The notes beneath the pieces were generated by a model, which made no database searches, was not told where the DNA came from, and was given only the letters and a program-made list of their open reading frames with translations. From positions 310,001-374,000 of the forward strand of contig CAJNOI010000032.1 of NCBI GenBank assembly GCA_905250115.1: a DNA stretch of 64,000 nucleotides. The letters are read 5' to 3'. Numbering within the stretch: the stretch's first letter is position 1; each line of letters starts with the position of its first letter. The DNA comes from Adineta steineri. Its lineage: Eukaryota > Rotifera > Eurotatoria > Adinetida > Adinetidae. This document shows positions 15,101 through 27,021 of this stretch, piece after piece. A program made the translations under genes and the position numbers.

Positions 15101-17173
15101 AATGTATTATTCATTAAGTCAATATAAAATTCTTCGCTGAAACTAATCTGATTTTTTTTCTTCTTTAGATTCCGAAACAACTTGGCGAAGTTGCTGCATT
15201 TGGTGGATCAAGTGTTGAACCAAGTGTGACCAGTTGTTTTGATTATGTAAAAATTTTGTTTTATTGAAAAAAGAGATTCATAATTTATGTCTTAGGCGCA
15301 TAATCCTGATGTAATAACTGCAAATGATTTTCTTGAATGGGTTAAATTAGAACCACAATCACTTGTTTGGTTACCTGTTATGCATCGTCTAGCAGCAAGT
15401 GAAGCAGCTAAACATGAAGCACGTTGTAATATATGTAAAATCTATCCGATACTTGGCTTTCGTTATCGTTCATTGAAATATTTTAATTGTGACATTTGTC
15501 AAAATTGTTTTTTTTCTGGTAAACAAACGAAATTTTTCAAAATGGATGATCCATTACAAGAATATTATACTGAAGTTTGTATTTAAAAAAACATTCTAAT
15601 ATGAAATTATTTGTTTCTGTTTAAAATAGACAACATCATCCGAAGATATTCGAGATTTTTTTCGTATATTTAAAAACAAATTATGGAGTAAACATCGAAA
15701 ACATCCTAAACTTGGTTATTTACCATTACCACATGTTTTTGATAATAATATTCCAACAGCTTCTCAACAACCATCTCCAACTCCTATGTTAATTCCAGTT
15801 TTAACAGCACCGCATAAGTATAAAAACAAAATTTCATTTCGTATTATTTTCACACTAATCATTTGTTTCATATAGATCAGATATCGGAACTATACAAACT
15901 GTTTCTGCTCCTATTGAATCGTATGAATAGAAATTATTTTCATATTTTTTGTGAATTTATTTTTTTAATATTTAGAACCGATGAACATGGTATCATTGCA
16001 CAACATTGTCGAAATTTAAATAATTTTGTACACTCATCGGTAGGACAGCGGTTGTTGAGAAACATGATAATAAATTAATTTTTATATTTTAGCCTCGTGT
16101 TGCTGCCCATGATATTTTAACTCGTTCTTGTTCACTTGATAATGATCAACGTAATGAATTAGAAGCTATTATTCGTGATCTTGAAGATGAAAATCATCTA
16201 TTACAAAATGAATATGAACGTTTATGTCATCAACATATGGAAAAATCTTTAATTATTAATGATCAACATCAACATTTTTATCAAAGTGATAGTCAATTAG
16301 GTTCATTATCAAATGATTATAATTCAAGTGATCGAGAAATGTTACGTGAAGCTAAACAACTACGTCATCATAAAACAAAATTAGAACAACGTATGAAAAT
16401 TCTTGAAGAACATAATAAACAACTTGAAAAACAATTAAGGAGATCAAAACAATTATTATTCCGAGAAGTAAGAAAATGACGGATTACCTTCAAAATCTCG
16501 AAAATGTAAAACCTCGAAATTGGAAAAAACCTAGAAAATAATCTCAAAGCATCTTAAAGGCGGCTGTGGGTGTGGTTACCATAGATATGATACACCAACA
16601 TCCACACCAGTACCCACCCCACACTCACACCAGTACCCACTCCACACCCATACTCACACCCTCAAGATGGTTTTTCGAAATGTTCTCTTTCGAAAATACG
16701 ATTCTTCGAGATTTTGTCTTTTCGCCATTCCCTTTTTTCTTTATTCGAACTTTTTTTCTTCGAGATATTTTTTCGAGATTTTTATATCATCCCAAAACGA
16801 CGAAATAACAAATTTTTAATTTCATTTTTAATATTTAGTCTCCTTTATTACATCATCATACTAGTAGTACTAGTGTAACTGATTATCGACCAGCAACAAC
16901 ATCAAGTCCATTACATAGTTCATCATCAGGTTTAAAACGTTCAATGGAAAGGAATCTTGAAAGACAACCAAGTAATAAATCTATATATTAAAGCAAGAAA
17001 AAATATGACAAAATCTTTTCTTTTTATTAGATTTAATAACAATTGATAATTTATTTCATATGGCTGATGATATAAATCGTGCTGTTGGTGATCTTGTTTC
17101 TGTTATAACTGAACCTCAAACAAATGGTTCAGCATCTTATTATCAACAACTAAATACTTCGATAGCAACTTAA
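195..17173 (+). CDS. DMD: Dystrophin (5' part outside window)
   Basis: Large membrane-cytoskeleton linker of the dystroglycan complex. The window enters the spectrin-like rod: residues such as [19 protein letters not shown] and NNLGAK (exons 195-368, 432-587) line up with the second to third repeats of vertebrate dystrophin. Exons continue at 637-804, 859-1038, 2771-2902, 2951-3118, 3274-3630, 3790-3927, 3985-4107, probably 6655-6804, 7742-8017, 8074-8246, 8373-8613, 8692-8811, 8864-9001, 9049-9181, 10092-10315, 10369-10453, 10529-10869, 10935-11198, 11788-11902, 12151-12323, 12396-12530 and 13587-13708. The WW domain lies in 13764-14002 ([15 protein letters not shown], then SWDHP). The EF-hand-like region runs 14052-15246, the ZZ finger is in 15296-15574, and coiled coils are in 16093-16467. 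The last exon, 17031-17173, carries [19 protein letters not shown], typical of the family C-terminus. About 2,090 residues are visible. The actin-binding CH domains must lie upstream. The link from 4107 to 6655 or 7742 is in frame but unproven. Confidence 0.93.
2491..2667 (+). CDS. DMD: Alternative first coding exon inside the dystrophin gene
   Basis: The ATG at 2491 opens 59 codons ([18 protein letters not shown]...) and ends at a GT donor at 2668 in phase 0, which joins in frame to the exon at 2771. The exon before it (859-1038) also ends in phase 0 and can join 2771 directly. A TAA at 2470-2472 lies in the frame of this ATG, so the segment cannot be read through from upstream. This makes it a start exon of an internally initiated isoform, comparable in kind to the short dystrophin isoforms of vertebrates and Drosophila. 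The sequence is Ser/Pro-rich and unlike a spectrin helix. Confidence 0.6.
4675..5535 (+). CDS. DMD: Alternative terminal coding exon of dystrophin, disordered tail
   Basis: After the acceptor at 4672-4674 the reading frame continues from the exon 3985-4107 in phase 0 for 286 codons to a TAA at 5533-5535. A poly(A) signal AATAAA lies at 5843. The tail is low in order: Gln/His-rich stretches, a PPPPPP run near the middle, a run of Gly and several Ser-rich patches, with Arg/Tyr motifs such as [13 protein letters not shown] do not recognise a domain. Together with the start exon at 2491 it defines a complete short transcript of about 3.4 kb nested in dystrophin. A separate small gene sharing rod exons is the same thing in other words. 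Confidence 0.6.
   Translation, partial: DFDSDFIFDMDDTRSVISEPAPHLNTKYRKTVHSLERYRNEDQSRYIPTHEEYQLQPLLRVRSLKAIDHRTLSAPSSPILQPRYRSYERSNVQYTKQSANQQGHQDNYQSSISKSASMPNGGFPLQQNFLPPPPPPNFYHHQPITYRERIIDKHVAEKSTSRGESHRQQHQESGGHVQQQQQQTRSASANANASSSGQTQTLNRSIPVRYETSNGNTTLASTGSFRQTNGHTQEEYPSYFHSEQHAGGGGGGGSSGGGGSHRQQFYEQQQTYSPQNVGRHPTRIAN
5536..6636. other. Gap between short dystrophin unit and downstream exons
   Basis: Contains the probable 3' UTR of the short isoform (AATAAA at 5843). About 800 bases of AT-rich and polypurine/polypyrimidine sequence follow. No further coding exon seen. Confidence 0.4.
6637..6804 (+). CDS. DMD: Possible second internal start exon (or internal rod exon) of dystrophin
   Basis: The ATG at 6637 opens 56 codons ([15 protein letters not shown]...) ending in phase 0 at a GTAAGA donor, which joins the rod exon at 7742. 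The upstream kilobase contains no exon and resembles leader or promoter sequence. An AG at 6653-6654 would also allow the same segment to serve as an ordinary internal exon starting at 6655 in phase 0, directly after 4107. Both uses are compatible with the frame, and RNA would decide. The heptad-like pattern after residue 15 suits a spectrin helix. Confidence 0.5.
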
Positions 17174-17777
17174 AGTGCAATTACTATGCATTTTAACTTT
17201 TTTTCTTCTCGTTCATTTTTTCTTTCTTCTTTTCTGTGTGATGTTTGTGTGCAATGCAATCAAACAGTGTGCGTTTTCTTTTTTTCTTTTTAAATTTAGT
17301 TTGAATTATATTCTCAGGGTGGTGATAGTCAAATATATTACGACTAATCACATATCATCTGTTGTTTTTTTCTTTTGTTGTGGAGAATTTCTTTTTTTTT
17401 CTGCATGTCTAAGTCATCCTTTATATATGTATCATTGTGGCCCTACTTTATATATGTGTGTATTTACATATATACATATACATTTTACCGGATTGGAAAG
17501 AAACAGAAAATAATATTTTAGATGTTTTGATTTCTATATTCAGCAATGAAATGCTTTGATTATTTACTAAATAAGAATTCATATACATCAAATATCATAA
17601 AGGAGAGTTTTGTTATTCTAAAAGAAAATTTGATATATAATTATTTCCGATAGATAAAAGTACTTATGAAAAATATAATGAAAAAATTTGTCCTGAAATC
17701 AAGAAAATAGTCTAATTATTTTCTGATTGTACTCAATAGACGTTATATTTTTCAGATATTAATTTTGATAGATTAAA
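17174..17777. other. Dystrophin 3' UTR and SMYD4 leader
   Basis: No coding signal. A T-rich acceptor-like TTTTTCAG ends at 17755, 22 bases before the SMYD4 ATG. It could be the end of a 5' UTR intron or a spliced-leader acceptor. Confidence 0.4.
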
Positions 17778-20700
17778 ATGGAATCGCCATTTTCTGATAT
17801 GGATTGGCTTGATACAGCATCGAATACTCTTGATCTTGCTATACAAAAAGGTCTTTATACAGAATTTAGTCATTTAAAATCGGATCTTGATCGTATTCGT
17901 TTTATACATAATCATCGTTCAAGTCTTTTATCAAATACATTTGAACGTTATTTATCATCGACATCATCATCTCTAACAAAAAATGCAACAACAGCAATAA
18001 ATTTTCGTAAAAAAGGAAATGATTATTTTGTTAATAAAAATTTATCACGTGCAGCATGGTGTTATCGTGCAAGTATAGCATTATCAATAATAAATAGTCA
18101 AGATATGGCATTATCATATGGTAATTTATCAGCTGTTCTTTTTGAATTAAATCATTATCATGAATCAATACGTGCTATTCAATTAGCAAATGATTTTTAT
18201 CCGAATGAACTCAAATTCAAGTAAATTTTAAAATTTCGTTTTTTTGAATGAAATAAGTTTTTATTTTTTTTTAGACTAGTTTTTCGTCGTGCAGCTTGTT
18301 ATCATAAATTAAATGATCCTGAACGTAGTGCATATGAACTTAAGATATGTCGCGATTTAATAAAGAAAACGGCTGGACTTGATAGAAAAAAAATTGATTC
18401 ATTTTGTAAAGAAATGGATCAATTAAGTGGACAAATAGCACTTTTAAATAAACGAAAAGAAGAAGAACAACACCAAGAACAAGAACATACGAAATCATAT
18501 AAAAATCTTGATGATCTTATTCAACATTCACAAACACCAACTGAAACCTTAGCTACTTGTCTATTGAAATCTACAGAAGAAAAACTTGATAATGAATTTT
18601 GTCCACCATCACCTCCATCACCACCTCGAAGTGTTTTTCTCATTAATGAATCAAATTTATTATTACATGGACCTAATGAACATGTACCTTGTGCTAGTAC
18701 AACTTTAAATGTTGCATATTCAAAAGATAAAGGACGACATATAATTGCTAATCAAGATATTCCATCGGATTCATTAATACTTAACGAACGTCCATATGCT
18801 TGTTTATTATTACCTAAATTTGCTTATACTTACTGTGATCATTGGTTAGTATATTATTTTCAAAAATAATCAAAAAAAAAGAAATTTATAGTATAACAGT
18901 AAGCCATGAAGGATGTCTAGAAGTAGGGTACGGCGGTTCCAAAAAAATGGAACCGGGGCCGCGCTTTAAGCACGATTTTGGGTAGTTTATGGGACCGAAA
19001 CCGAACCGAAACCGCTCTTTTCTCGTTTCTACTGACCGGAACTGCAGTTCAGGTTCCGGGTAATTTTTGAAACCGCCGTACTCTACCTGGAAGAGATTCA
19101 TTTGAGGATGAGGACAACATTAATCTTTAGCATGTGGTACCATCTGATGTTGAAGGCTAAATCATTGTTTTCTATACATTAACAAGACTTAATTCTATAA
19201 AATAAATTTATTATCTTTTTTCTGTATTTTTAGCTTAACTTCTATTGTTATCCCATATGTGTGTCCTCAATGTTCTCATGTTCTATTCTGTAGTGAACAT
19301 TGTCAACAACGTGCACTTGCTAGTTATCATCAATATGAATGTAAACATATTCATGTACTTAAAACATTAGGAATTGCTTTTCTTGGTAGAATATTATCTT
19401 ATTATATTTTATCATTTGTAAATTTTTGTTCTAGCTTATCGTACATTAACAATAACTGATCATGAAACATTATGGACAACAATAACACAAACAACAATTC
19501 CGAATGAAAATGAAATAAAAACAAATTCCTATAAATCCGATTATTTTTCTATACAAAAATTAATCACACATACAGAACAAATGTCTATAGATGATTTATT
19601 TCATTATTCATTAACAGCTTATTTACTATCTGAAATAATAAAATCAACAAATTTTCTACAATGTAATCAAATAAAAAAACGTGATACAGAACAAATTCTA
19701 CTTGCATCAATATTACTTAAACATATACAACAAATGATTTGTAATGCTCAAACAATATCAATAACAAAAACAAATCAAATCGATGAAATTATTTTTGATA
19801 ATGAAGATGATCAAGATGAAATAACAAAACGTTTTGCATCGGCTATATTTCCAACATGTGCATTAATGAATCATTCATGTGTTCCAAATATACGTTGTGT
19901 ATTTGATCAAGGATATTTACGTGTATATACAGCAAGATCAATACGTCAAGGTGAAGAAATTCTAAATTGTTATGGACCACAAAAAACTTTAATGCCATCG
20001 ACTGAACAAAGACAAAATGTTCTATTCGAACAGTATTTTGTAAGTTTTATATTATAGTTTTGTTTATTTTTAAAAAAAGATTTATATTTTTTAGTTTAAA
20101 TGTCAATGTGAAGGATGTATTGATATGATAAAATCACAAGGAGATAAAATGACAAATGGTGAGAATTAATTTTCATGTTAAATTTATTAATTTTTATCAA
20201 TAAAATTTAAGTTTTTATCTCGAAGAGTATTATATGACAAGGTTGTTTTACTATTCAATAAATGTCACTAACGAAAAAAAACAGATTTTCAGATATACAC
20301 ACTAGCTGACGTGTATCTTAATTCTAAGATTTATCTTACAGATTATAGGATATTTCGAAATCATCATTGAGTAATCCATCATGAAATATATCATGTTACA
20401 TTGGAGTTAGAATGAGAAAACATGTTATCCGAGGTATAATTAACCTTTTCATGACTGGATTCTTTTTTCTAAAACAAAGGAATACAATACGAAATTAGTT
20501 AAAGTTAATTAATTTTTCTTTTAGTTGACTTTATTCACCTTTTCGGGACGGTCACAGCGCATATATCTGTCACCCACACCGGCGATCACAGTAATATCAG
20601 TTAAAAAAATAGATAAATATTATGCATCCAGAAATATCGATCTTTTTGAGACAGACGGCCACTATAATGGTCATCCGTCCCGAAAGGGTTAATTGTAAAG

Positions 20701-21878
20701 TAAAATCGTATTTATCAGCCGGTTGATACCTGGATTGTTATATAGTAAAAAGAAACATACTACTTCCGATTTAAAGACAAATGCTATCGAAAATATATAT
20801 CAAACATCGCTACACTATGATAAAATAGTTTTTAAGATGTATGAGTAATCTGACATAGAACAGGAAAGAATTAGTAAACTTTGAAAATATACTTTTTTTC
20901 TCAATTTTTCGCAAGCGAATATTGGATTCTATCCGATATGATGACAGTTGGATATTTTACAAAATTGAAAAATTAGTAGGTCTTATAGCTATTAACCACA
21001 TACTAAATTGGGTGGAGTGTTTTGGTTGTAAGATAGTTCTAATTAAATTATTTCACAAACACAAAATAATATGTTTTGTAGTTATACTAATGACAATTTT
21101 CTTTGTAGTTCAGTATTCTTTATATGATTACTAAAATTTAATATTATTTATATGTGTATTTGTTTCTTTTTGTTTTCATGTCGCAAAACGAAGACATCCA
21201 CTACACGTAAATTACATAATCATAAAACTCTAATAAATAATACAAATGATCAATCACCATTACAATCATTAATTGTTCATGATAGTCAACAAAACAATGA
21301 TCTTACGCGTTTTTATTTAACAACATCAGATAAATTACTCGAAGCAAAACGTATATTTTCTCAAGGTCTTTCTTCATATACACAAAATCATTCATCATGG
21401 GAGACAAGTTTAAAATTATTTCATGATTCAATTCGACTCTATGAACAATTATTACGTGAAATTAATCTCGATACTGTAAATCTTTATGAATATAGTAAAT
21501 AAAAACAAACAATTAAATTAACTATTTTTTTAAAATAAAATTCCGTTTTTAGTTGCTTCAATTTATAATGATCGTAATCAATTTGAATATACATGTATGT
21601 ATTTAAATAAATGTATATCAATATTAAAAATGAATTTATCAACATCATGTTCATCAACAACAATACTTCTTGTTGATGTACTTCGTAAATATGCTCAAAC
21701 ATTATTTAATTGTCGAAAATTTGATGATGCACGTCGTACAATAATTGAAGCACAATTATTACTTGATCAAATGACACCAACATCAACAATATCAATAAAT
21801 GAAGATGAAAAACGTACAATTGGTGTTTTACAAACAATTGAAGATTTAAAAGCTAAATGTGATCTATGTCTTGGTTAA
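17778..21878 (+). CDS. SMYD4: SET and MYND domain-containing protein 4
   Basis: Putative lysine methyltransferase of the SMYD family. Exons are 17778-18220, 18275-18844, 19234-19385, 19435-20039, 20095-20158, about 21190-21494 and 21553-21878. The N-terminal part (residues about 70-170) is TPR-like (NFRKKGNDYFVNKN, AALSYGNLSAVLFELN-type helices). The first SET segment (GRHIIANQDIPSDSLIL) is followed by the inserted MYND zinc finger, whose cysteines are built across the intron 18845-19233 (YCDHC, CPQC, FCSEHC, H..EC). The SET core shows LMNHSCVPN and GEEILNCYGP, then a post-SET CQCEGC. C-terminal helices resemble TPRs. The order matches SMYD4 rather than SMYD1-3. The junction between 20158 and the exon near 21190 could not be placed in frame, and a small exon may be missing. 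Confidence 0.88.
18924..19085. mobile_element. hAT-like MITE in SMYD4 intron
   Basis: A 162-bp, GC-rich island within an AT-rich intron. It begins TAGGGTACGGCGGTTCC and ends with the inverted GAAACCGCCGTACTCTA. The flanks TCTAGAAG (18916-18923) and CCTGGAAG (19086-19093) agree at 6 of 8 positions, as expected for an old 8-bp target duplication. No coding capacity. Confidence 0.65.
20440..20692. mobile_element. piggyBac-like MITE in SMYD4 intron
   Basis: The right end reads CCGTCCCGAAAGGG followed by TTAA (20689-20692). The outer left candidate is TTAA at 20440-20443 followed by CCTTTTCATGACTGG. A better-matching inner left arm, CCTTTTCGGGACGG, starts at 20538. TTAA targets and CCCTTT-type ends are characteristic of piggyBac elements. 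No transposase is present, and the exact left border is uncertain. Confidence 0.5.
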
Positions 21879-23001
21879 GATTATTTGTTATTGTTATTTT
21901 CTTTTCTTTTCTTTTTTTCTCATCTAAAAATGATGCAATCAGTTTCCTCTTTTTTTTCCTTTTGATATTGATTATCGGTGCTATTTTGTGGTTATTGTTC
22001 GTTCTCAGGGATAATGACCATTTTTTGATGGATTCATAAAGAATAAGTATTGTATTCATATGAAGTTTCTTTTGTCTTATTCTTGACTGAAAATTCCATT
22101 TCTTTTTTTTATATTAATTAAGATTATCAGTATGCGAGTGTTTTCTTTTTCTTACGATGTGATTTTCTGATGGATAAGATAGACATTGCATATACAATTT
22201 CAGAAAATATCGATAGATCGTTAAGTTTTCTAAGAAAACAAAGAAAGTGAGGTTTGGCGTTTTTTTTAGAATGAAAAGTAACTGGATTAGGATCGAATGA
22301 CATGAATAATTCAATATGAATATGAAACATTTGAACTGTGCTTTGAATAAATAGTTATATATATATATATAGGATTAAAAATTCTTACTTTAGCCTTCGA
22401 CAGTAATGAAACATGTATCAAATATCTATGTCATTAGTAATGCTCTGCTTTGTTATGTGAGTTCTAGTATTTCTTTAGTCAATTACTAATTATTTTTCTG
22501 TGGTATATATATATTAACAAAAATGATTATAAGTACGAAAGATTTTCTATATATATATATATAAATTAATAATAAAGGATTTAAGTATTATTAAAATATA
22601 AACGATAGTAAAATCTCTAATGTCATAAATCTTCAAAAGGTAATTAGAATTTGTACATAGAATAGAACAGTAAGTGAATGATTTGTATCTATTAAGAATA
22701 TTATCATGATTATTAACGAATAAATATATTTTACAATATAACAATCTTTATCTAGATTGATAAATTTTTATTTTAACAAACTTCCTGTTTTTTTGGTGTA
22801 TACAAAAATAACTTAATTTACGAACAAATATCGATGATGTAATTTTTTTTTTTCTATTTAAACTCGTATTCATATTTCATTTGTTGATAGAATATAGATA
22901 TACTATTTCAATTAATTCTAACATATGAATATGTTAACTTCTTAGAAAAAAATTCTTCAATTTCAAATTGAACATCTCTTTCTCTCTCTGTCTTACATCA
23001 T
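21879..23001. other. Intergenic, AT-rich
   Basis: 3' ends of SMYD4 (+) and of the small minus-strand gene converge here. Only TA-microsatellites and homopolymer runs are seen. Confidence 0.5.
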
Positions 23002-23469
23002 TTAATTATGTTCATCAACTATATTCTTTTTCTTCTTAGTATACCATAGACTAAATGTACGTGGGATATTTGTATTTGTTATTGGAGATGATAAATGAGA
23101 TTTCTTATTAATTTTCACTTGACGTTGTTTAATAAAATCTTTCATGATTTTATTTTGTTGTTTTGTTTCAATTGTTAAATTTTTCAATGAATTTATTACT
23201 GAATTATTATTATTATTATCAACTAATTCATTTTCATACCTAATAATTTATACAAAAAAATAAAATTATATTTCTAATAAATATATATTTTAATACATTT
23301 TTGTTTGATTAATACATGTATAAACTAAAGCTTTTTCCATATGATTTCTATCCATTTGTATTTGACATGTAGAAGATGATTCAATTTGATTACAATATTT
23401 TCTTGCAGCATTATTAGCAGGTAATAATATTAACAGACATAAATCATTTTTATTAGAATATTTAATCAT
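23002..23469 (-). CDS. Small unknown protein, two exons
   Basis: Reads on the minus strand as exon 23297-23469 (ATG at 23467-23469) joined in phase 2 to exon 23002-23239, giving 136 residues. The first exon carries a short hydrophobic patch (LCLLILLPAN) followed by spaced cysteines (residues about 11, 26, 35 and 52). The second has an Asn run, a Lys-rich coiled region and a basic C-terminus (YTKKKKN). I do not recognise a family. The splice junction and codon-like composition support a real gene, but the start is not secure and upstream exons could exist. Confidence 0.45.
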
Positions 23470-26400
23470 ATAGAAATACTTCTTTGTGTCTTTTAATCTC
23501 TGTCATAGTTACATAAACGAATAAAAAAAGACTTTTTAATTGTCTAAAATCAAGCTAAATTCTAATAGAAGGAATGTTCTATTGAGAGAAAAAAATGATG
23601 TGTGACTATATATGTACACCGACATCATTTTCTTTTTCATTATGTGGCATTGAGTTCGAGTGGAACAACCTCGATCGTTTGTGCTCAAACAAAATCATTG
23701 CCTGTGCTCAAATCACAAGTGCGTGTCCATATTGTACTTTGTATAGTCTATCAAGGACGAGTGATCTAAACGAACATACATATGTATGTATATTTATACA
23801 CAATGATGATGACGATAATGATGATCTTTTACGTTTTTTTTTTACAGACTGCGAGTCATTTTAAGTAGCACTCGATTTCAATTGTGTATGTATGTCGCTC
23901 TTTTTTTTACTAAGTGAAGTTCAAGGTAGTATGGCTGGTTTTGTAAAAATAATGAAAGAATCGAAATATACCAACAAATAGTAGAATTCTTTTTTTTTCT
24001 CTTTCTCTCTGCTAATAGTTTAATAGATAGATTGAATGAAGTAGACTGTTCAAGGTAATTACTTATATATATATATTATTTCTATGAGATAACTGAGCCG
24101 GAAATAGAAAATGTGTATGTGTCTTCAACAGTACATTCATTTTAATCAAGAAAGTTGTTGAATGCGCTTAGGGCATTTCATTTTCAATTTTTTAGCAGCT
24201 AATCATAAACATGTGACTTATGTGTATTTTATAATCATCATAGGTGTCTGCACATTTAGTTAGTTTAATATTAGTTAGAAAAAGAGGCCGAACTAATCAT
24301 TTGCACCTCAACATTTCCGCATATCTGATCTTCTCTTCCGCTTGTTTCATTTCATTACACTAGATTTTTTGCGTCTCTAATTATATCTTTTATACAAGCA
24401 TTATCATCATCATAATAATGTACATGTTTATATTCACCGTTATGATGAAAGAAGAGGAGAAAAGGAGAGGAGAGGAAAGGAAAAGTGAGTTTCGCTTTTT
24501 CCTTTCTTTCTCTCTCTCCCCTCTCTCTCTCTCTTTTCCTGTCATCTCTTCGTCGTTTTCATCATTATGCGCTTGGAAGAACATGGTTGTCGTATCTTTC
24601 TTTTTCTCTCTTGAATCTCTTTCATAAGCTTTATGTTCACTAGTTACAACGTTTTGAAGGGATCAAGTAAGTAAGTGTTTGACAAGCAGTCAGATGAGTA
24701 AGTTCAAAAAAAAAAAAAGAAAGAAATTTCATTCGATTCTTTTGTCTTGTTTTAAATCAAAGGAAACAACTGTCTGACATTTATCGTTGTTGATGAATAT
24801 GATCATTGCTCAGTTAATAAAACAGTAAAGAAAAATGAGATTTAATGAACTGGATTTCCGGTCTCAGACTTTATTGACCATTGGTCGGCTATTCTCTTTA
24901 GAAAAAATGAATTAGATTGCGTGCTAAATTGAAATTGGACCTGAACAGTCTCCTCATTTCTTTCTTCTTCGTCTTCTTCTCTTTTTTGTTGTAATCGTCA
25001 AAATGGCTCCCATCGAAAGAGATTAGAAATTGTTATTTGTACAAACTTTACCGGCACGCATGCACATCAGCAGATGGCACACATACATATATATATATAT
25101 ATAAAATACATACTAACCATAGTAAGATTATTTCTTCGTCATTCATTCATTGTTATATTGTTTCGTAAATTTTTTTCAAGAGCAGGGTGTGGTAATATCT
25201 ATCGATTATTGAACACTAGTTTATTCAACTGAAATGAATTAGATGCACCTGTGGCGAGAAAATATATGTCAATCAAAAAAAAATGACATAGTCTATAGTA
25301 TGATTACGAGATATATATATACCTGAAGTACCGTTAACCATTGACTTGGCATGTATATATATAAACACTTAATAATAATAGTAAGATTCATATAGTTACT
25401 GTTTTACATTAAAAAAAAGAACAGAGGTTATCACATACATATGAATATATATGTATATGTATACATATATACATAAACAGAATCGAAAGAATGTTTGCTA
25501 ACTATCCAGAGTAAAAATGTTAGAAAAACACTAGAGAAATGTAGATGAAAGAATGCTTAGTCTCAAAACGGGACATCATATAAATTAGGTTCGTTTCTTT
25601 CTTATTAATCTCAGTATGTAAGATCAACCTTTTGTTCTGTCATTGTTTTTTCTATTAAAAATTGCTACCGCATGTATTATCTTTATACATAGATGTGTAT
25701 GTTCAACATTTAACTGTAAGTTTCATTTTCTATTATCTTCTTCTTCTTCTTCTTCGCTTTTTTTTGACGAAATATACAAATAATTACTTTCAAATTATAG
25801 AGTTCAATGATAAACGTAGATCGCATGTTTGATTTTTTGTCTTTCATTTGAAAAAAAAGTTGATCTATCTTCGATAGAAATATGTTCATTTTTTATTTCA
25901 TTTTATCATTCATTACACATCGTCGTGTATTACTCGAGTTCATATGATAATGATCTCTATCGTAGTCAATTACAGTATATGCACAAAAGCGTTAAAAGTT
26001 GTGTGATCTATGTCGAAAGTTGGCATTCCTGCTGTCATACATTAAAATACGAAGTCAACAGGCGGTGTGTCCTCCGCATAGACTGACCTCATCTTATATT
26101 AAATAATAAAAAGCCGACGAGATGAGATGAGATGACACAACACGCGCGTTATGCTTGATAATCGCTAATTCAATTAAAAATACTTATACCTGTACAAAAC
26201 TGAACATTTATATCATTTTTCATCTAGTTGTAATAGTATGGTTTAATCATGCGAAACAGTAAGTAGGTCTTTTTCTCTCTCTCTTGATGAATACAAATAT
26301 GATATACAATATTCATTCGTATTCAACTTAGCTGATAACGATCGATCAAATTGAAAGAAAATAGCATCGAAAGTACATCGATAGAGTCATTCTATAGGCT

Positions 26401-27021
26401 TTTTTTCTTCGTTCGAACATAATATATGATTTCCGATCATCAAAGGTATTACAAATGACCTTTGTCGATCGTTTTCTTACAAAGAACAAGTCATTATCTC
26501 ATAGAACAAAAAAGAAACTTCTACAATCATATATATATATACTCTTCGATATTCACTTAGACATACAACAGTTGTTGTATGTGATTGACACTTTCAATAT
26601 TCGTTCCATTTATTTTAATATCTATCCTAAGGCATCGGTCTTCCTTTTATAAAACACAATCCAATTAGTTTGATGAACAGGTCTGTCGGTTTGTTCGTTT
26701 TAGAACTAACAGAAGTAAAAGAGATTATATGAGCAAAGAGGAGAAGAAGAAGAAGGAAAAAAAAGCATCATGCTGATTTTTAATCTATTTGCGCGCGATC
26801 AACCGATATCAAAAAGAAAGCAAGGTCGTTGATATACACATTGAACGGATGACAGAAAAGAAAAACATCGTTCCTAATATTTAATCATACATATATATAC
26901 AATCTCTAATTACAACAGCAGTCGTTTTTCCAATCTGTCAGTGTCGCATTTCCTATTCTTCTTTTTATTTTAATCCTTATATTATTCATGTATTTCAGGT
27001 AATGGACGGGATTAGTTGACA
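23470..27021. other. 3.5-kb non-coding stretch upstream of DDR gene
   Basis: No exon could be supported on either strand. It holds a polypurine tract (24443-24485) followed by its polypyrimidine counterpart (24493-24541) and several TA repeats. It ends with TTTCAG at 26993-26998, 24 bases before the DDR ATG. Likely promoter and leader region. Confidence 0.4.

Noticed and set aside
24390-24627. Overlapping Glu/Lys-rich and Ser/Phe-rich ORFs on both strands
   Set aside because: Both are translations of the same purine/pyrimidine tract.
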